Assembly: GCF_002797855.1 (NCBI RefSeq)
Contig: NZ_PGFB01000004.1
Location: forward strand, 434,001-498,000
Length of the DNA: 64,000 bases
Origin: Compostimonas suwonensis
Lineage (GTDB): Bacteria > Actinomycetota > Actinomycetes > Actinomycetales > Microbacteriaceae
Reading direction: 5' to 3'
In this document: positions 11,501 to 17,604 of the stretch, in pieces
Numbering within the stretch: the first letter of the stretch is position 1
Layout: every line of letters starts with the position of its first letter
The notes under the pieces: model-generated
What the model was told of the DNA's origin: nothing
What the model saw: the letters and a program-made list of their open reading frames with translations, nothing else
The model's database searches: none
Made by a program: the position numbers and the translations under genes

Positions 11501-11765
11501 AGAGCATCTCGTCGTCGGAGCTCGGGGGCGCCGTCACCCGCACGGCCGCGGCGACCGCATCGCCGAAGCTCAGCTCCTCGCTGCTCGTGATGACCTGCTG
11601 CGGCCCGTAGGCGGCGAGCAGGGCGGCCGTGTCGTCGGCGGAGCCCAGGTCGACGGCGATGACCACGTCGGGCTGGCGTGTCTGCGCACGCAGTGCGTCG
11701 AGCGTTCGCGAAAGGTGGTCGCCCCCATTGCGGGCGACCAGGATGGCGGTGACACGGGGATACAT
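8529..11765 (-). CDS. Giant membrane glycosyltransferase (GT2 + polytopic domain)
   Basis: About 1078 residues. An N-terminal GT2 domain (first about 250 residues: TAILVARNGG, a DLGS donor site, LLAQDSAPEP, then GGFDPGLPVADDALDF) is followed by a basic juxtamembrane stretch, roughly ten hydrophobic segments, an extracytoplasmic region near the C-terminus, one more helix and a very acidic repetitive tail. It probably transfers a sugar to a lipid carrier or wall polymer at the membrane. The locus order GT - DUF5719 near WhiB is conserved in actinobacteria. The start is placed at ATG 11765 because TAGGCT ends 7 nt before it (leaderless). An in-frame ATG at 11789 would add eight residues. Confidence 0.88.
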   Translation of the reverse strand: MYPRVTAILVARNGGDHLSRTLDALRAQTRQPDVVIAVDLGSADDTAALLAAYGPQQVITSSEELSFGDAVAAAVRVTAPPSSDDEMLWLLAQDSAPEPGALAALVGALETAPSVAVAGPKVMQWEALDYFHEFGHSITPYGTAVSLVEDELDQGQHDVASDVLAVGPAGLLVRHSVWERLGGFDPGLPVADDALDFSIRVRLAGYRVALVPSARTASAGDGVAGPNGSDRGSARRRRARQERSAQLHRRLVYSPAIALPIHWLSLVPLAIIRSLGLLLRKRPGNITGEFAAAFHAAFADIRVSAARRNLKSTRKLGWSSISQLRMPHAEVRRRRALLRELAVVQADRQRRELHFFARGGAWTVLGAIVLGIILFFPLLGAVAVQGGGLLPLPATPAELWQSIGFGWRDVGLGFVGAADPFAAVLAVLGSITFWSPSYALVLLYFAALPLAALGAWLAAARLTERGGLRLLAAVLWALAPTLLSALATGRPSAILAHLLLPWLFFAGFAAVRSWAASAATALLFAAVIACAPSLAPALIVLWFVCVLVSGRAIARYIAIPLPAIALFAPLVIQQGIFRGNWMGLLADPGTAIAGPTPTSWQLAEGFPAGMHGGWDVLVAALGIPGVTSTIVIPVLLAPLAVLALLSLFLRGTPRAIGALLVALVGFATAVAASLVAVTIVGDSATTVWAGAGLSLYWIGLVGAAVLALSALGTFAIAPALVVAITMGIVAAPLATSMVFGNSSVTAGIGRTLPAFVTAEAANDPRQGTLELIPLENGGMSAVIVRGAGTTLNAQSTLANTQTVVTESNEQLAELAGNLASRSGLDASEGLSEFGIDFVLLRPVASGADEGAADAAGAGAVGTRTRAATALDGNPILSPIGDTDYGLLWRFTGDTAGSTYAQVPADAGGAFGPLVLVVQGVVVGLMLLLSIPTGRGREIERWPSWRSRGKGVDEDAADESAGEFDDDGPDDGPDDGPDDGLDDGPDDGPDDAEPDGEPVDVVAADAEHPGEDGTAAAETAIDEAEGHGGIRASAEVDDRPAGERSNADELSTDESSTDGLSTERSSTDEQGEKEGHDGK
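8566..8640. repeat. 15-bp degenerate tandem repeat in the GT tail
   Basis: About five units related to tcggtgctcgatctc, encoding the Ser/Thr/Asp/Glu repeats (STDES, STDGL, STERS) at the extreme C-terminus of the giant GT. Confidence 0.7.
8797..8877. repeat. 12-bp tandem repeat in the GT tail
   Basis: About six to seven copies of a unit close to cgtcgtcgggcc, one with agac in place of gggc. It encodes the acidic DDGP repeat in the cytoplasmic or surface tail of the giant GT. Such arrays change copy number easily without breaking the frame. Confidence 0.8.
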
Positions 11766-11772
11766 CGGGGCA

Positions 11773-11778
11773 AGCCTA
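11773..11778 (-). promoter_or_regulatory. -10 box of the giant GT gene
   Basis: TAGGCT on the minus strand, seven bases before the ATG at 11765. It supports that start and a leaderless mRNA. Confidence 0.45.
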
Positions 11779-11883
11779 GGCGGGAGCATGGTCGTTGGCC
11801 CTTAAGCGGCAGTGGCGCGCCATAAATCAGCGCGCCTCAGATGGAGTCTCTCCGGCGGGCCAGGGTGATCGGACCGGCATGGT

Positions 11884-11990
11884 CTTCGACAAGCTCAGCG
11901 AGCACCCCCGCGTCTCTGAACTTGTCGAACACCGAGCCTGTCGGACTCTGAGCCTGTCACAGGCTCCGAACCCGTCGAAGGCTCTGCTGG
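11884..11990. repeat. REP-like mosaic of inverted repeats
   Basis: Between the 3' end of whiB2 and the start of the giant GT. The arm cttcgacaagctcag at 11884-11898 is matched by ctgaacttgtcgaac at 11916-11930 (two mismatches). Further partial copies (gagcctgtcgga, gagcctgtcacaggctc, cccgtcgaaggctc) follow. This resembles the dispersed intergenic palindromes common in actinobacterial genomes and could form hairpins at the end of the whiB2 transcript. Confidence 0.7.
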
Positions 11991-11999
11991 AAGGCCCTG

Positions 12000-12332
12000 C
12001 TAAACGGCCTTTTTTCTCAGTTTGCGTCGTTCACGCTCGGACAGCCCACCCCAGATTCCGAAACGCTCGTCATTGGCGAGCGCGTATTCGAGGCACTGGT
12101 TGCGCACCTCGCACGAGGAGCAGATCTTCTTGGCATCGCGGGTCGAACCGCCCTTTTCAGGAAAGAATGCCTCGGGATCCGTCTGCGCGCACAGGGAATC
12201 TGTTTGCCATGCCAGGGGATTGTCGTTGCTGCCGTCGTCACCGACGTTCGACCGTACCCCAGGAACCCCCAACCGGACAGGATCTACAAACCAGTCATCG
12301 GGTACCCCGGAACGATACTCAGGAACAGCCAT
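12000..12332 (-). CDS. whiB2: WhiB-family iron-sulfur transcription factor
   Basis: 110 residues from the ATG at 12332, which has GGGAG five to six bases upstream. A GTG 12 nt earlier is possible but worse placed. Four Cys (C48, C71, C74, C80; spacing C-x22-C-x2-C-x5-C) would hold a 4Fe-4S cluster. The GIWGG turn at 92-96 and the basic SERERRKLRKK tail are the family signature for sigma-factor and DNA contact. WhiB2/WhiB-class proteins control septation and sporulation genes in actinobacteria. The orthologue symbol rests on sequence class and on linkage to the manB-DUF3499 block. Confidence 0.93.
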   Translation of the reverse strand: MAVPEYRSGVPDDWFVDPVRLGVPGVRSNVGDDGSNDNPLAWQTDSLCAQTDPEAFFPEKGGSTRDAKKICSSCEVRNQCLEYALANDERFGIWGGLSERERRKLRKKAV

Positions 12333-12535
12333 ATCGTCTCCCACCCATTACGTTCAGCCCGCAAGGTTCACGGTGCTTCAAGTAATTACACCGTTGTAGT
12401 TAGGGTGCCGTCAAGTCGCGGATCGTAAACCCTCAACTTGGTGTCGAGAGTTGCGACTCGCCGGGACTTGTGCGTCGTGGCACGCAGTTGTCCCTCGCGC
12501 ATCCCTCGCGCATCCCTCGCGATGCGGGGAACGGC
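12333..12535. promoter_or_regulatory. whiB2 upstream region with 11-bp tandem repeat
   Basis: 203 bases separate whiB2 from the 3' end of galE. Near 12381-12402 there is a palindromic gtaattac motif, read as GGTGTAATTAC toward whiB2, the likeliest core of its promoter, implying a leader of several tens of bases. At 12491-12522 the unit tccctcgcgca is repeated almost three times just past the galE stop. No small gene was seen. Confidence 0.4.
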
Positions 12536-13498
12536 TCAGGATGCCGCGCGCCGGGCGTCCCACGCGCTCTGCACCATCTGCGCGAGCGAGTGCCGCATCC
12601 GCCAGTCCAGATCGCGGGCGGCGAGCTCTCCCGAGGCGACGATGCGGGCGGGATCGCCGGGACGCCGAGGAGCGATCTGCGGCGTGAAGGGAACGCCCGT
12701 GACATCCGCCACCGCCGTCATTATCTGCCCGACGGAGACGCCGTCGCCGCTGCCCAGGTTGTAGACGGACTCGAGGGGCTCGCCCGCGTCGAGGCGCTTC
12801 GCCGCGACGACATGCGACACCGCGAGGTCGGCGACGTGGATGTAATCGCGCACGCAGGTGCCGTCGGGGGTCGGATAGTCGTCGCCGAAGACCTTGGGCG
12901 TGCGGCCGTCGAGGAGCGCCTCGAAGACGAGGGGGAAGAGGTTGTGCGGGCTGCTGTCGAAGACGTCGGGCGAGCCCGAGCCGACGACGTTGAAGTAGCG
13001 CAGCGAGGTGTGGCGCAGGCCCGCGGCCACCCCCTGGTCGCGCAGCAGCCACTCGCCGATGAGCTTCGACTCGCCGTAGGGCGACTCGGGGCTCTTGGGG
13101 GTGCCCTCGGTCACGAGGTCGGTGTCGGGCGTGCCGTAGACGGCCGCGCTCGACGAGAAGACGACCGCGTCGACGCCCGCCTCCTGCATGGCGGCCAGGA
13201 GCACGGCGGTTCCGGTCACGTTCTGCTCGTAGGTGTGCAGCGGGCGCTGCACCGAGACCCCCGCGTACTTGTAGCCGGCGACGTGCACGACACCCGTGAT
13301 GTCGTGCGCCGCGAAGGCCTCGCGCAGGAGGGCCGCGTCGAGGATGCTGCCCTCGACGAACGGCACGCCCTGCGGAACGAAGCCGCGGTGCCCGCTCGAG
13401 AGGTCGTCGAGCACGACCACGTCGATCCCTTCGGCCTGGAACGCTCGAACGACATGGGCGCCGATATAACCGGCACCGCCCGTGACCAACCAGGCCAT
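12536..13498 (-). CDS. galE: UDP-glucose 4-epimerase
   Basis: Interconverts UDP-glucose and UDP-galactose using bound NAD. The 320-residue extended SDR begins MAWLVTGGAGYIGAH with the GxxGxxG nucleotide fold, has SSSAAVYG before the catalytic YGESK (Tyr-x3-Lys) and the substrate motif LRYFNVVGS typical of GalE. ATG at 13498 starts directly at the Rossmann strand. Longer in-frame starts add non-homologous sequence. It stands alone downstream of a 50-residue membrane protein gene on the same strand (47 nt gap) and can provide galactose donors for the polysaccharide region. Confidence 0.95.
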   Translation of the reverse strand: MAWLVTGGAGYIGAHVVRAFQAEGIDVVVLDDLSSGHRGFVPQGVPFVEGSILDAALLREAFAAHDITGVVHVAGYKYAGVSVQRPLHTYEQNVTGTAVLLAAMQEAGVDAVVFSSSAAVYGTPDTDLVTEGTPKSPESPYGESKLIGEWLLRDQGVAAGLRHTSLRYFNVVGSGSPDVFDSSPHNLFPLVFEALLDGRTPKVFGDDYPTPDGTCVRDYIHVADLAVSHVVAAKRLDAGEPLESVYNLGSGDGVSVGQIMTAVADVTGVPFTPQIAPRRPGDPARIVASGELAARDLDWRMRHSLAQMVQSAWDARRAAS

Positions 13499-13545
13499 GC
13501 GGAATCCTCCCTCGACGTCGCCGGCGCTGTGCCGACGACCAGGGG

Positions 13546-13698
13546 TTACTCTACCGAGCCCGTGGGCACGGGAGTCGTCGCGAAGGTCGGCGCCGTGCGG
13601 GTCTCGCGCGGCCGGTACCCGTCGCGGATCAGCTGCACCGTGGTCGCCACGACCGCCCACACCGCGAGGGCGGCGAAGATGATGAGTGCGATTGTCAT
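13546..13698 (-). CDS. Small single-pass membrane protein, 50 aa
   Basis: An ORF of 50 codons, ATG at 13698 and TAA at 13546-13548. Residues 2-22 (TIALIIFAALAVWAVVATTVQ) form one hydrophobic helix, followed by a basic stretch (RDGYRPRETR) and a polar tail. TAGAGT at 13706-13711 lies seven bases before the ATG, supporting expression. It is divergent from the GlxA-type regulator with only 119 bases between start codons. The function is unknown. The hydrophobic pattern, promoter and position argue that it is real. Confidence 0.7.
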   Translation of the reverse strand: MTIALIIFAALAVWAVVATTVQLIRDGYRPRETRTAPTFATTPVPTGSVE

Positions 13699-13705
13699 GG
13701 CAGTA

Positions 13706-13711
13706 ACTCTA
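13706..13711 (-). promoter_or_regulatory. -10 box of the small membrane protein gene
   Basis: TAGAGT on the minus strand, seven bases before the ATG at 13698; leaderless spacing. Confidence 0.45.
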
Positions 13712-13716
13712 CGAAT

Positions 13717-13740
13717 TGCCATATTCCGCCGAAAGTGGCA
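13717..13740. promoter_or_regulatory. Candidate operator TGCCA-N14-TGGCA
   Basis: An inverted pair of pentamers, tgcca at 13717-13721 and tggca at 13736-13740, sits between the divergent small-protein and GlxA-type genes, immediately upstream of the TAGAGT box. AraC-type regulators of the AdpA/GlxA architecture favour TGGC-containing sites, so autoregulation is plausible. This is inference from position and motif only. Confidence 0.35.
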
Positions 13741-13817
13741 GAGTCGACAATCAACAGAGTTTTCCTGCCATGCGGTGTCGTCGGATGCCGTGTGCCGACC
13801 CTCCGGGAGCCGAGACC

Positions 13818-14774
13818 ATGCTCAACAAGATCGTCTGCGTCGCCCTCCCCGGCATGGCCCCGTTCGAGTTCGGCGTCATCTGCGAGGTCTTCGGCCTCGA
13901 CCGGCGCGAGCACGGCGGGCCCAGCTTCGACTTCCACATCGGCACGGCCGAGCCCGGCCCCATCAGGATGAAGCTCGGCTTCGACATCATCGTGCGTGAC
14001 GACCTCTCGGAGGCCGCCGACGCCGACCTCGTCGCCATCCCCGCCTACCTCGACGGCGAGGCGGTGCACCCCGAGGTGCTGCGCGTCGTGCGCGAGGCCG
14101 AGGCGCGCGGGGCCTGGGTGCTGAGCGTCTGCAGCGGGGCGTTCGTGCTCGGGCAGGCCGGCATCCTCGACGGCCGGCGCAGCACCACCCACTGGATGTA
14201 CACCGACAAGCTCGCCGCGGAGTTCCCGGCCACCGAGGTCGACCCCGACGTGCTCTTCGTGGAGGACCGCATGGTCGTCACGGGCGCGGGCACCTCCGCG
14301 GGCATCGACGCCGCGCTGCACATCGTGCGCAAGGAGCTCGGGGCGGCGGCGGCCAACGTCATCGCACGGCGGATGGTCATCCCGCCGCAGCGTGACGGCG
14401 GCCAGTCGCAGTACATCGTCGCCCCGGTGCCCGTGCAGCGCAGCGACTCCTTCGCGGCCGTGACCGAGTGGATGCTCGAGCATCTCGGCCACGACCTCAC
14501 CGTCGACCAGCTCGCCCGCAAGGCGCTTATGTCGTCGCGCACCTTCGCCCGCCGCTTCCGCGCCGAGATGGGCACGACACCGGCGGCCTGGCTCAACCGT
14601 CAACGGCTCATCCGCGCGCAGCACCTGCTCGAGGAGAGCGACCTGAGCCTCGAGCAGATCGCGGCCCAGACGGGCTTCGGCGCCGCCGCCGTCATGCGCC
14701 ACCACTTCGTCAAGACCCTGCAGACCACCCCCACGGCCTACCGCCGCGCCTTCGCCCCCCGTGTGGCGGTCTGA
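13818..14774 (+). CDS. GlxA-family transcriptional regulator (DJ-1/PfpI + AraC HTH)
   Basis: 318 residues from the ATG at 13818, which follows a GGGAG ribosome-binding motif. The N-terminal ~190 residues form a DJ-1/PfpI-like class I amidotransferase fold without obvious enzymatic use (VCVALPGMAPFEFG, nucleophile-elbow region SVCSGAFVLGQAG). The C-terminal ~90 residues carry two AraC-type helix-turn-helix motifs (LARKALMSSRTFARRFRAEM and IAAQTGFGAAAVMRHHF). Such regulators (GlxA, AdpA) bind DNA as dimers, and the ligand is unknown. It is divergent from a 50-aa membrane protein, a likely target. Confidence 0.9.
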   Translation: MLNKIVCVALPGMAPFEFGVICEVFGLDRREHGGPSFDFHIGTAEPGPIRMKLGFDIIVRDDLSEAADADLVAIPAYLDGEAVHPEVLRVVREAEARGAWVLSVCSGAFVLGQAGILDGRRSTTHWMYTDKLAAEFPATEVDPDVLFVEDRMVVTGAGTSAGIDAALHIVRKELGAAAANVIARRMVIPPQRDGGQSQYIVAPVPVQRSDSFAAVTEWMLEHLGHDLTVDQLARKALMSSRTFARRFRAEMGTTPAAWLNRQRLIRAQHLLEESDLSLEQIAAQTGFGAAAVMRHHFVKTLQTTPTAYRRAFAPRVAV

Positions 14775-14872
14775 CTCCCCTCTCCTCCGCTCCCCGCCCT
14801 CTCCCCCACCCCTCCTCACGCCTCACTCCCCCACCCCTCACTCCCCCACCCTTCACTACTCCCACACCCCTC
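14775..14872. other. C/T-rich intergenic spacer
   Basis: A strongly strand-biased pyrimidine stretch made of repeated ctcccccaccc and ctcacc-like units between the GlxA gene and palindromic element 1. No gene or hairpin within it; element 1 follows directly. Confidence 0.5.
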
Positions 14873-15893
14873 ACTCAAAACGACGGAGATTTCGCCGAAA
14901 AAGCTCGTTTTCGGCCGGAAAGGGGCAAAATCGGGCGAAATCTCCGTCGTTTTGAGTGGGAACGAGGGAGCGGGCGCGCCAGTAGGAACGCTCGCGGGTT
15001 GAGAAGCCGGGGTCGAGAGCCAGGGCGGCGCACATCCCGGCCTCGCACCATCTCCATTCGTCGTGGATCTGACGATAGGTGAACCGGAGCGGCCTCCTGC
15101 CTCCGACGGCCATCGCGAGATCGCGTCGCCGGTCCTCCGCGAATCCCTCCGGAGTGTCATGCGTGGCAGCGCCGTCGATCTCCACGAAGGTCGTCGGCCC
15201 GATCCTCCCGTCCACCCGCCCGACACCCGGGACTGACGACTGAGGCCGGAACGGGATGCCCCGCGCTCGGCATCTCAGCCGGAACTCCGTCTCTCCCCCG
15301 CTGTCCGCCCTCCCGTCGACGAGCTCCCGCCACCGATGCACCCGCTTCGGCCCGGCCGCGAAGACACGATCGACGGCGTCCTCGCCGAACCGCAGGACGC
15401 GCCGTCGGTGCAGGTTGAGCACAGAGTCCACGCAGGTCACGACGGTGAGCAGATCGCCGGTGTGGAGGACGCGCAGGAGTGCCTCGTGGATCGGGACCCG
15501 CCAGGTGTGAGGCGGACGCCTGGTCGCGGAGTCGTCGGTCCACGAGATCGTGCACCCCGCGGCATCCGTGTCGACCAGCCGTTTTCTCATGTCGTTCGGG
15601 GTGCGGAGCGCGCGCGCATCCGTCGGCACCGCGACATCGAGACGCAGCGAGCGGGGCGTCCAGACCCCGTAGCTGCTGAGGGCGGAGAGCCCGGTGAGCC
15701 GGCCGCCGATACGCACGGCACGTATGGCGTCCTCCGGGGCGGCGGGAACGGTGAACCATCCCTGCCGAACCCGGAAGATCGAATGGTCGCCGAGCGCCGA
15801 GCGCAGTTCGGCCGATGTGAAGCCGGCGCTGATCAGATCGCGCCGACGGAGGAAGAGCCCGTTGTCTCGCAGGTGGTGGGCGATGTTCGACAT
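14871..15893 (-). CDS. AbiEi-like winged-helix + Vsr/DUF559-like nuclease-domain protein
   Basis: 340 residues. The N-terminal ~60 residues (LRDNGLFLRRRDLISAGFTS, then FRVRQGWFTVP) resemble the winged-helix start of AbiEi-type antitoxins. The C-terminal region from about residue 200 has a PD-(D/E)xK arrangement: Glu in GGETEF, Asp in VDGRIG, VEIDGAATHD with ExD, then a conserved RRRDLAMA helix, as in very-short-patch-repair and DUF559 nucleases. It may act on DNA; no toxin partner is adjacent. The last ~28 residues and the stop codon lie inside palindromic element 1, so the native C-terminus may have been replaced. A second element lies upstream. Confidence 0.75.
   Translation of the reverse strand: MSNIAHHLRDNGLFLRRRDLISAGFTSAELRSALGDHSIFRVRQGWFTVPAAPEDAIRAVRIGGRLTGLSALSSYGVWTPRSLRLDVAVPTDARALRTPNDMRKRLVDTDAAGCTISWTDDSATRRPPHTWRVPIHEALLRVLHTGDLLTVVTCVDSVLNLHRRRVLRFGEDAVDRVFAAGPKRVHRWRELVDGRADSGGETEFRLRCRARGIPFRPQSSVPGVGRVDGRIGPTTFVEIDGAATHDTPEGFAEDRRRDLAMAVGGRRPLRFTYRQIHDEWRWCEAGMCAALALDPGFSTRERSYWRARSLVPTQNDGDFARFCPFPAENELFRRNLRRFE
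14873..14957. repeat. 85-bp palindromic element, copy 1
   Basis: Perfect 24-bp terminal inverted repeats at 14873-14896 and 14934-14957; the outer 19 bases read actcaaaacgacggagatt. An internal hairpin, gccgaaaa/ttttcggc, sits between. There is no ORF of its own. It overlaps the 3' end of the nuclease-domain gene. Copy 2 has exactly the same length on the other side of that gene. Confidence 0.9.
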
Positions 15894-16233
15894 CGCTTCA
15901 GCCTCGAGGTCATCCGCCCGGCGAGGCCCCGGATGATCCCGAACTGTGGAGAACTCGGTATGCCGCGAAAGCGGGCAGGACAGGAGCGCGTCTCGGTCGC
16001 GCCCCGCACCGTGCCTCTGCCTCGATCGGTGCCGACATCCGCTCCGCGCAACTCAAAACGACGGACATTTCACCCAGAACGCCCCGTTTCCGCTCAAAAC
16101 GGGCGGAAATGGCCACAATCTCCGTCGTTTTGAGTGGGCAGGGAAGTGGGCAGCGAGAAGGCGAGAAGGGTGGAGGCCGGGGGACTGAGGCTGGAGGCGG
16201 GGTCGGAGCGCGGGCCGATACCCGAGCCCGACG
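15894..16233. other. Gene-free region upstream of the nuclease-domain gene
   Basis: 340 bases between the start of the nuclease-domain gene and the manA stop. It holds palindromic element 2 (16051-16135), about 157 bases of ordinary-composition DNA that should carry the promoter of the nuclease-domain gene, and a purine-rich tail after the element. No convincing ORF on either strand. Confidence 0.6.
16051..16135. repeat. 85-bp palindromic element, copy 2
   Basis: Begins actcaaaacgacggacatt and ends with aatctccgtcgttttgagt; the ends are inverted repeats with one mismatch over 19 bases. The interior differs from copy 1 and contains its own cccgtttccgctcaaaacggg imperfect palindrome. Same 85-bp length and same termini as copy 1, 1.1 kb apart. 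Confidence 0.9.
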
Positions 16234-17469
16234 CTACGGGGTCGTGGCGAGGAAGACCGTGCCGGCGCCGTCGAAGACGAGCCCCTGCTCGTCGGGCGTG
16301 ATGTAGACCGACTCGCCCCGTTGCAGGGTGACGGATGCCGCGGCACCGCGCACCTCGACCGTGCCCTCGATCGCGATCGCGATCGCCGGGCCCGCGAGCA
16401 CGAGAGCGGCGGACGGATCGCCCGAGGGGATGGCGCGCACGAGCTCGAAGTCGGTGACATCGGGCCGGTAGACCGCGATCCGGTTGAACTCGACCGCGGG
16501 CGGGAGGTACGGCACCGGGAGGGACTCGAATTCGAGCACCTCGACGAGCTCGTCGACGTCGATGTGCTTGGGGCTCAATCCGCCGCGCAGCACGTTGTCG
16601 GAGGCGGCCATGAGCTCGACGCCGAGACCGCTCAGGTAGGCGTGGATGTTGCCGGCGGGCAGGAAGAGCGCCTCGCCGCGACGGAGCGACACCCTGTTGA
16701 GCAGCAGGGAGATGACGATGCCGGGGTCGCCGGGATACGACTCGGCGAGCTGTACGACGGTCTCGAACTCCTTCGCGAACCGTGAGCTCTGCACGGCCTC
16801 GGCGAGCGCGACGACGTTGCCGACGAGGGCCGTGACCGCAGCGGCATCCGATCGCGTTCCCGAGCCGAGCAGCCACTCGACGGCCGTGCGCAGCGGCTGC
16901 TCCCCATTGAGCCGTTCGACGAGTGCGGCGAGCGGGCCGAGGGTGCTGCGATAGCCCTCCTCTGACGCATCGTGGAGTTCGGCGAGCATCTCGCGCACCT
17001 CGTCGAGGGGGCGGAAGCCGCACAGCGCCTCGAAGGTCTCGCTCAGCGCGTAGACCATCTCGGGCTTGTGGTGCTCGTCTTTGTAGTTGCGGTGAGGGGC
17101 GTCGAGCGGGATGCCGAGCGCGTTCTCCTCGGCGAAACCGGCGCGCGCGCGCTCGTTGCTGGGGTGCGCCTGGAGGGAGAGCGGGCTGGCCGCCGCGAGG
17201 ATCTTCAGCAGGAAGGGCAGACGCGGAGCCCCGGCGGAGGCGAGCCGCGAACCGAGCGCGGTCTGCGGGTCTGCGGCGATCCAGGCCGCGAGATCGGCGG
17301 CCCCGCCGGTCTGCGAGGGGTCGACGATGCGGCTCGGCGAACCCGGGTGGGCGCCCAGCCACAGCTCGGCCTCGGGACCGCCCGACGGCTCGTGCCCCAG
17401 CAGCTCGGCGATGGCCGTCGTCGAGCCCCAGGCGTAATCCCGGGGGGTGTTGGTGATCCTCACGAACAT
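16234..17469 (-). CDS. manA: Mannose-6-phosphate isomerase, class I
   Basis: Zinc-dependent cytosolic isomerase linking fructose-6-phosphate and mannose-6-phosphate. The 411-residue protein starts MFVRITNTPRDYAWGS and shows the class I signatures: AELWLGAHPGSPS, the zinc ligands in SLQAHPS, KPEMVYALSETFEALCGFRP, an IHAYLSG segment, and the active-site region SDNVLRGGLSPKHID. The ATG at 17469 is the only good start. With manB in the same window it completes the route to GDP-mannose precursors. It is divergent from an acyl-CoA dehydrogenase gene, with 135 bases between. Confidence 0.96.
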   Translation of the reverse strand: MFVRITNTPRDYAWGSTTAIAELLGHEPSGGPEAELWLGAHPGSPSRIVDPSQTGGAADLAAWIAADPQTALGSRLASAGAPRLPFLLKILAAASPLSLQAHPSNERARAGFAEENALGIPLDAPHRNYKDEHHKPEMVYALSETFEALCGFRPLDEVREMLAELHDASEEGYRSTLGPLAALVERLNGEQPLRTAVEWLLGSGTRSDAAAVTALVGNVVALAEAVQSSRFAKEFETVVQLAESYPGDPGIVISLLLNRVSLRRGEALFLPAGNIHAYLSGLGVELMAASDNVLRGGLSPKHIDVDELVEVLEFESLPVPYLPPAVEFNRIAVYRPDVTDFELVRAIPSGDPSAALVLAGPAIAIAIEGTVEVRGAAASVTLQRGESVYITPDEQGLVFDGAGTVFLATTP

Positions 17470-17604
17470 GGTCGTTTTCCTCGTCCCTCGCTTTATCCAA
17501 AACTACCAATCGATTGCATCCGGCCTGTGCGCGAGTCGTAGGCTGTGCAGCGAACCGGCCAGACTCCCGCCTGTGCGGGACCACATCCGCAATGGAGCAG
17601 ACGC

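Noticed and set aside
12491-12522. 11-bp repeats after galE considered as a regulatory array
   Set aside because: Only about three copies, immediately downstream of the galE stop and far from any promoter; most likely slippage.
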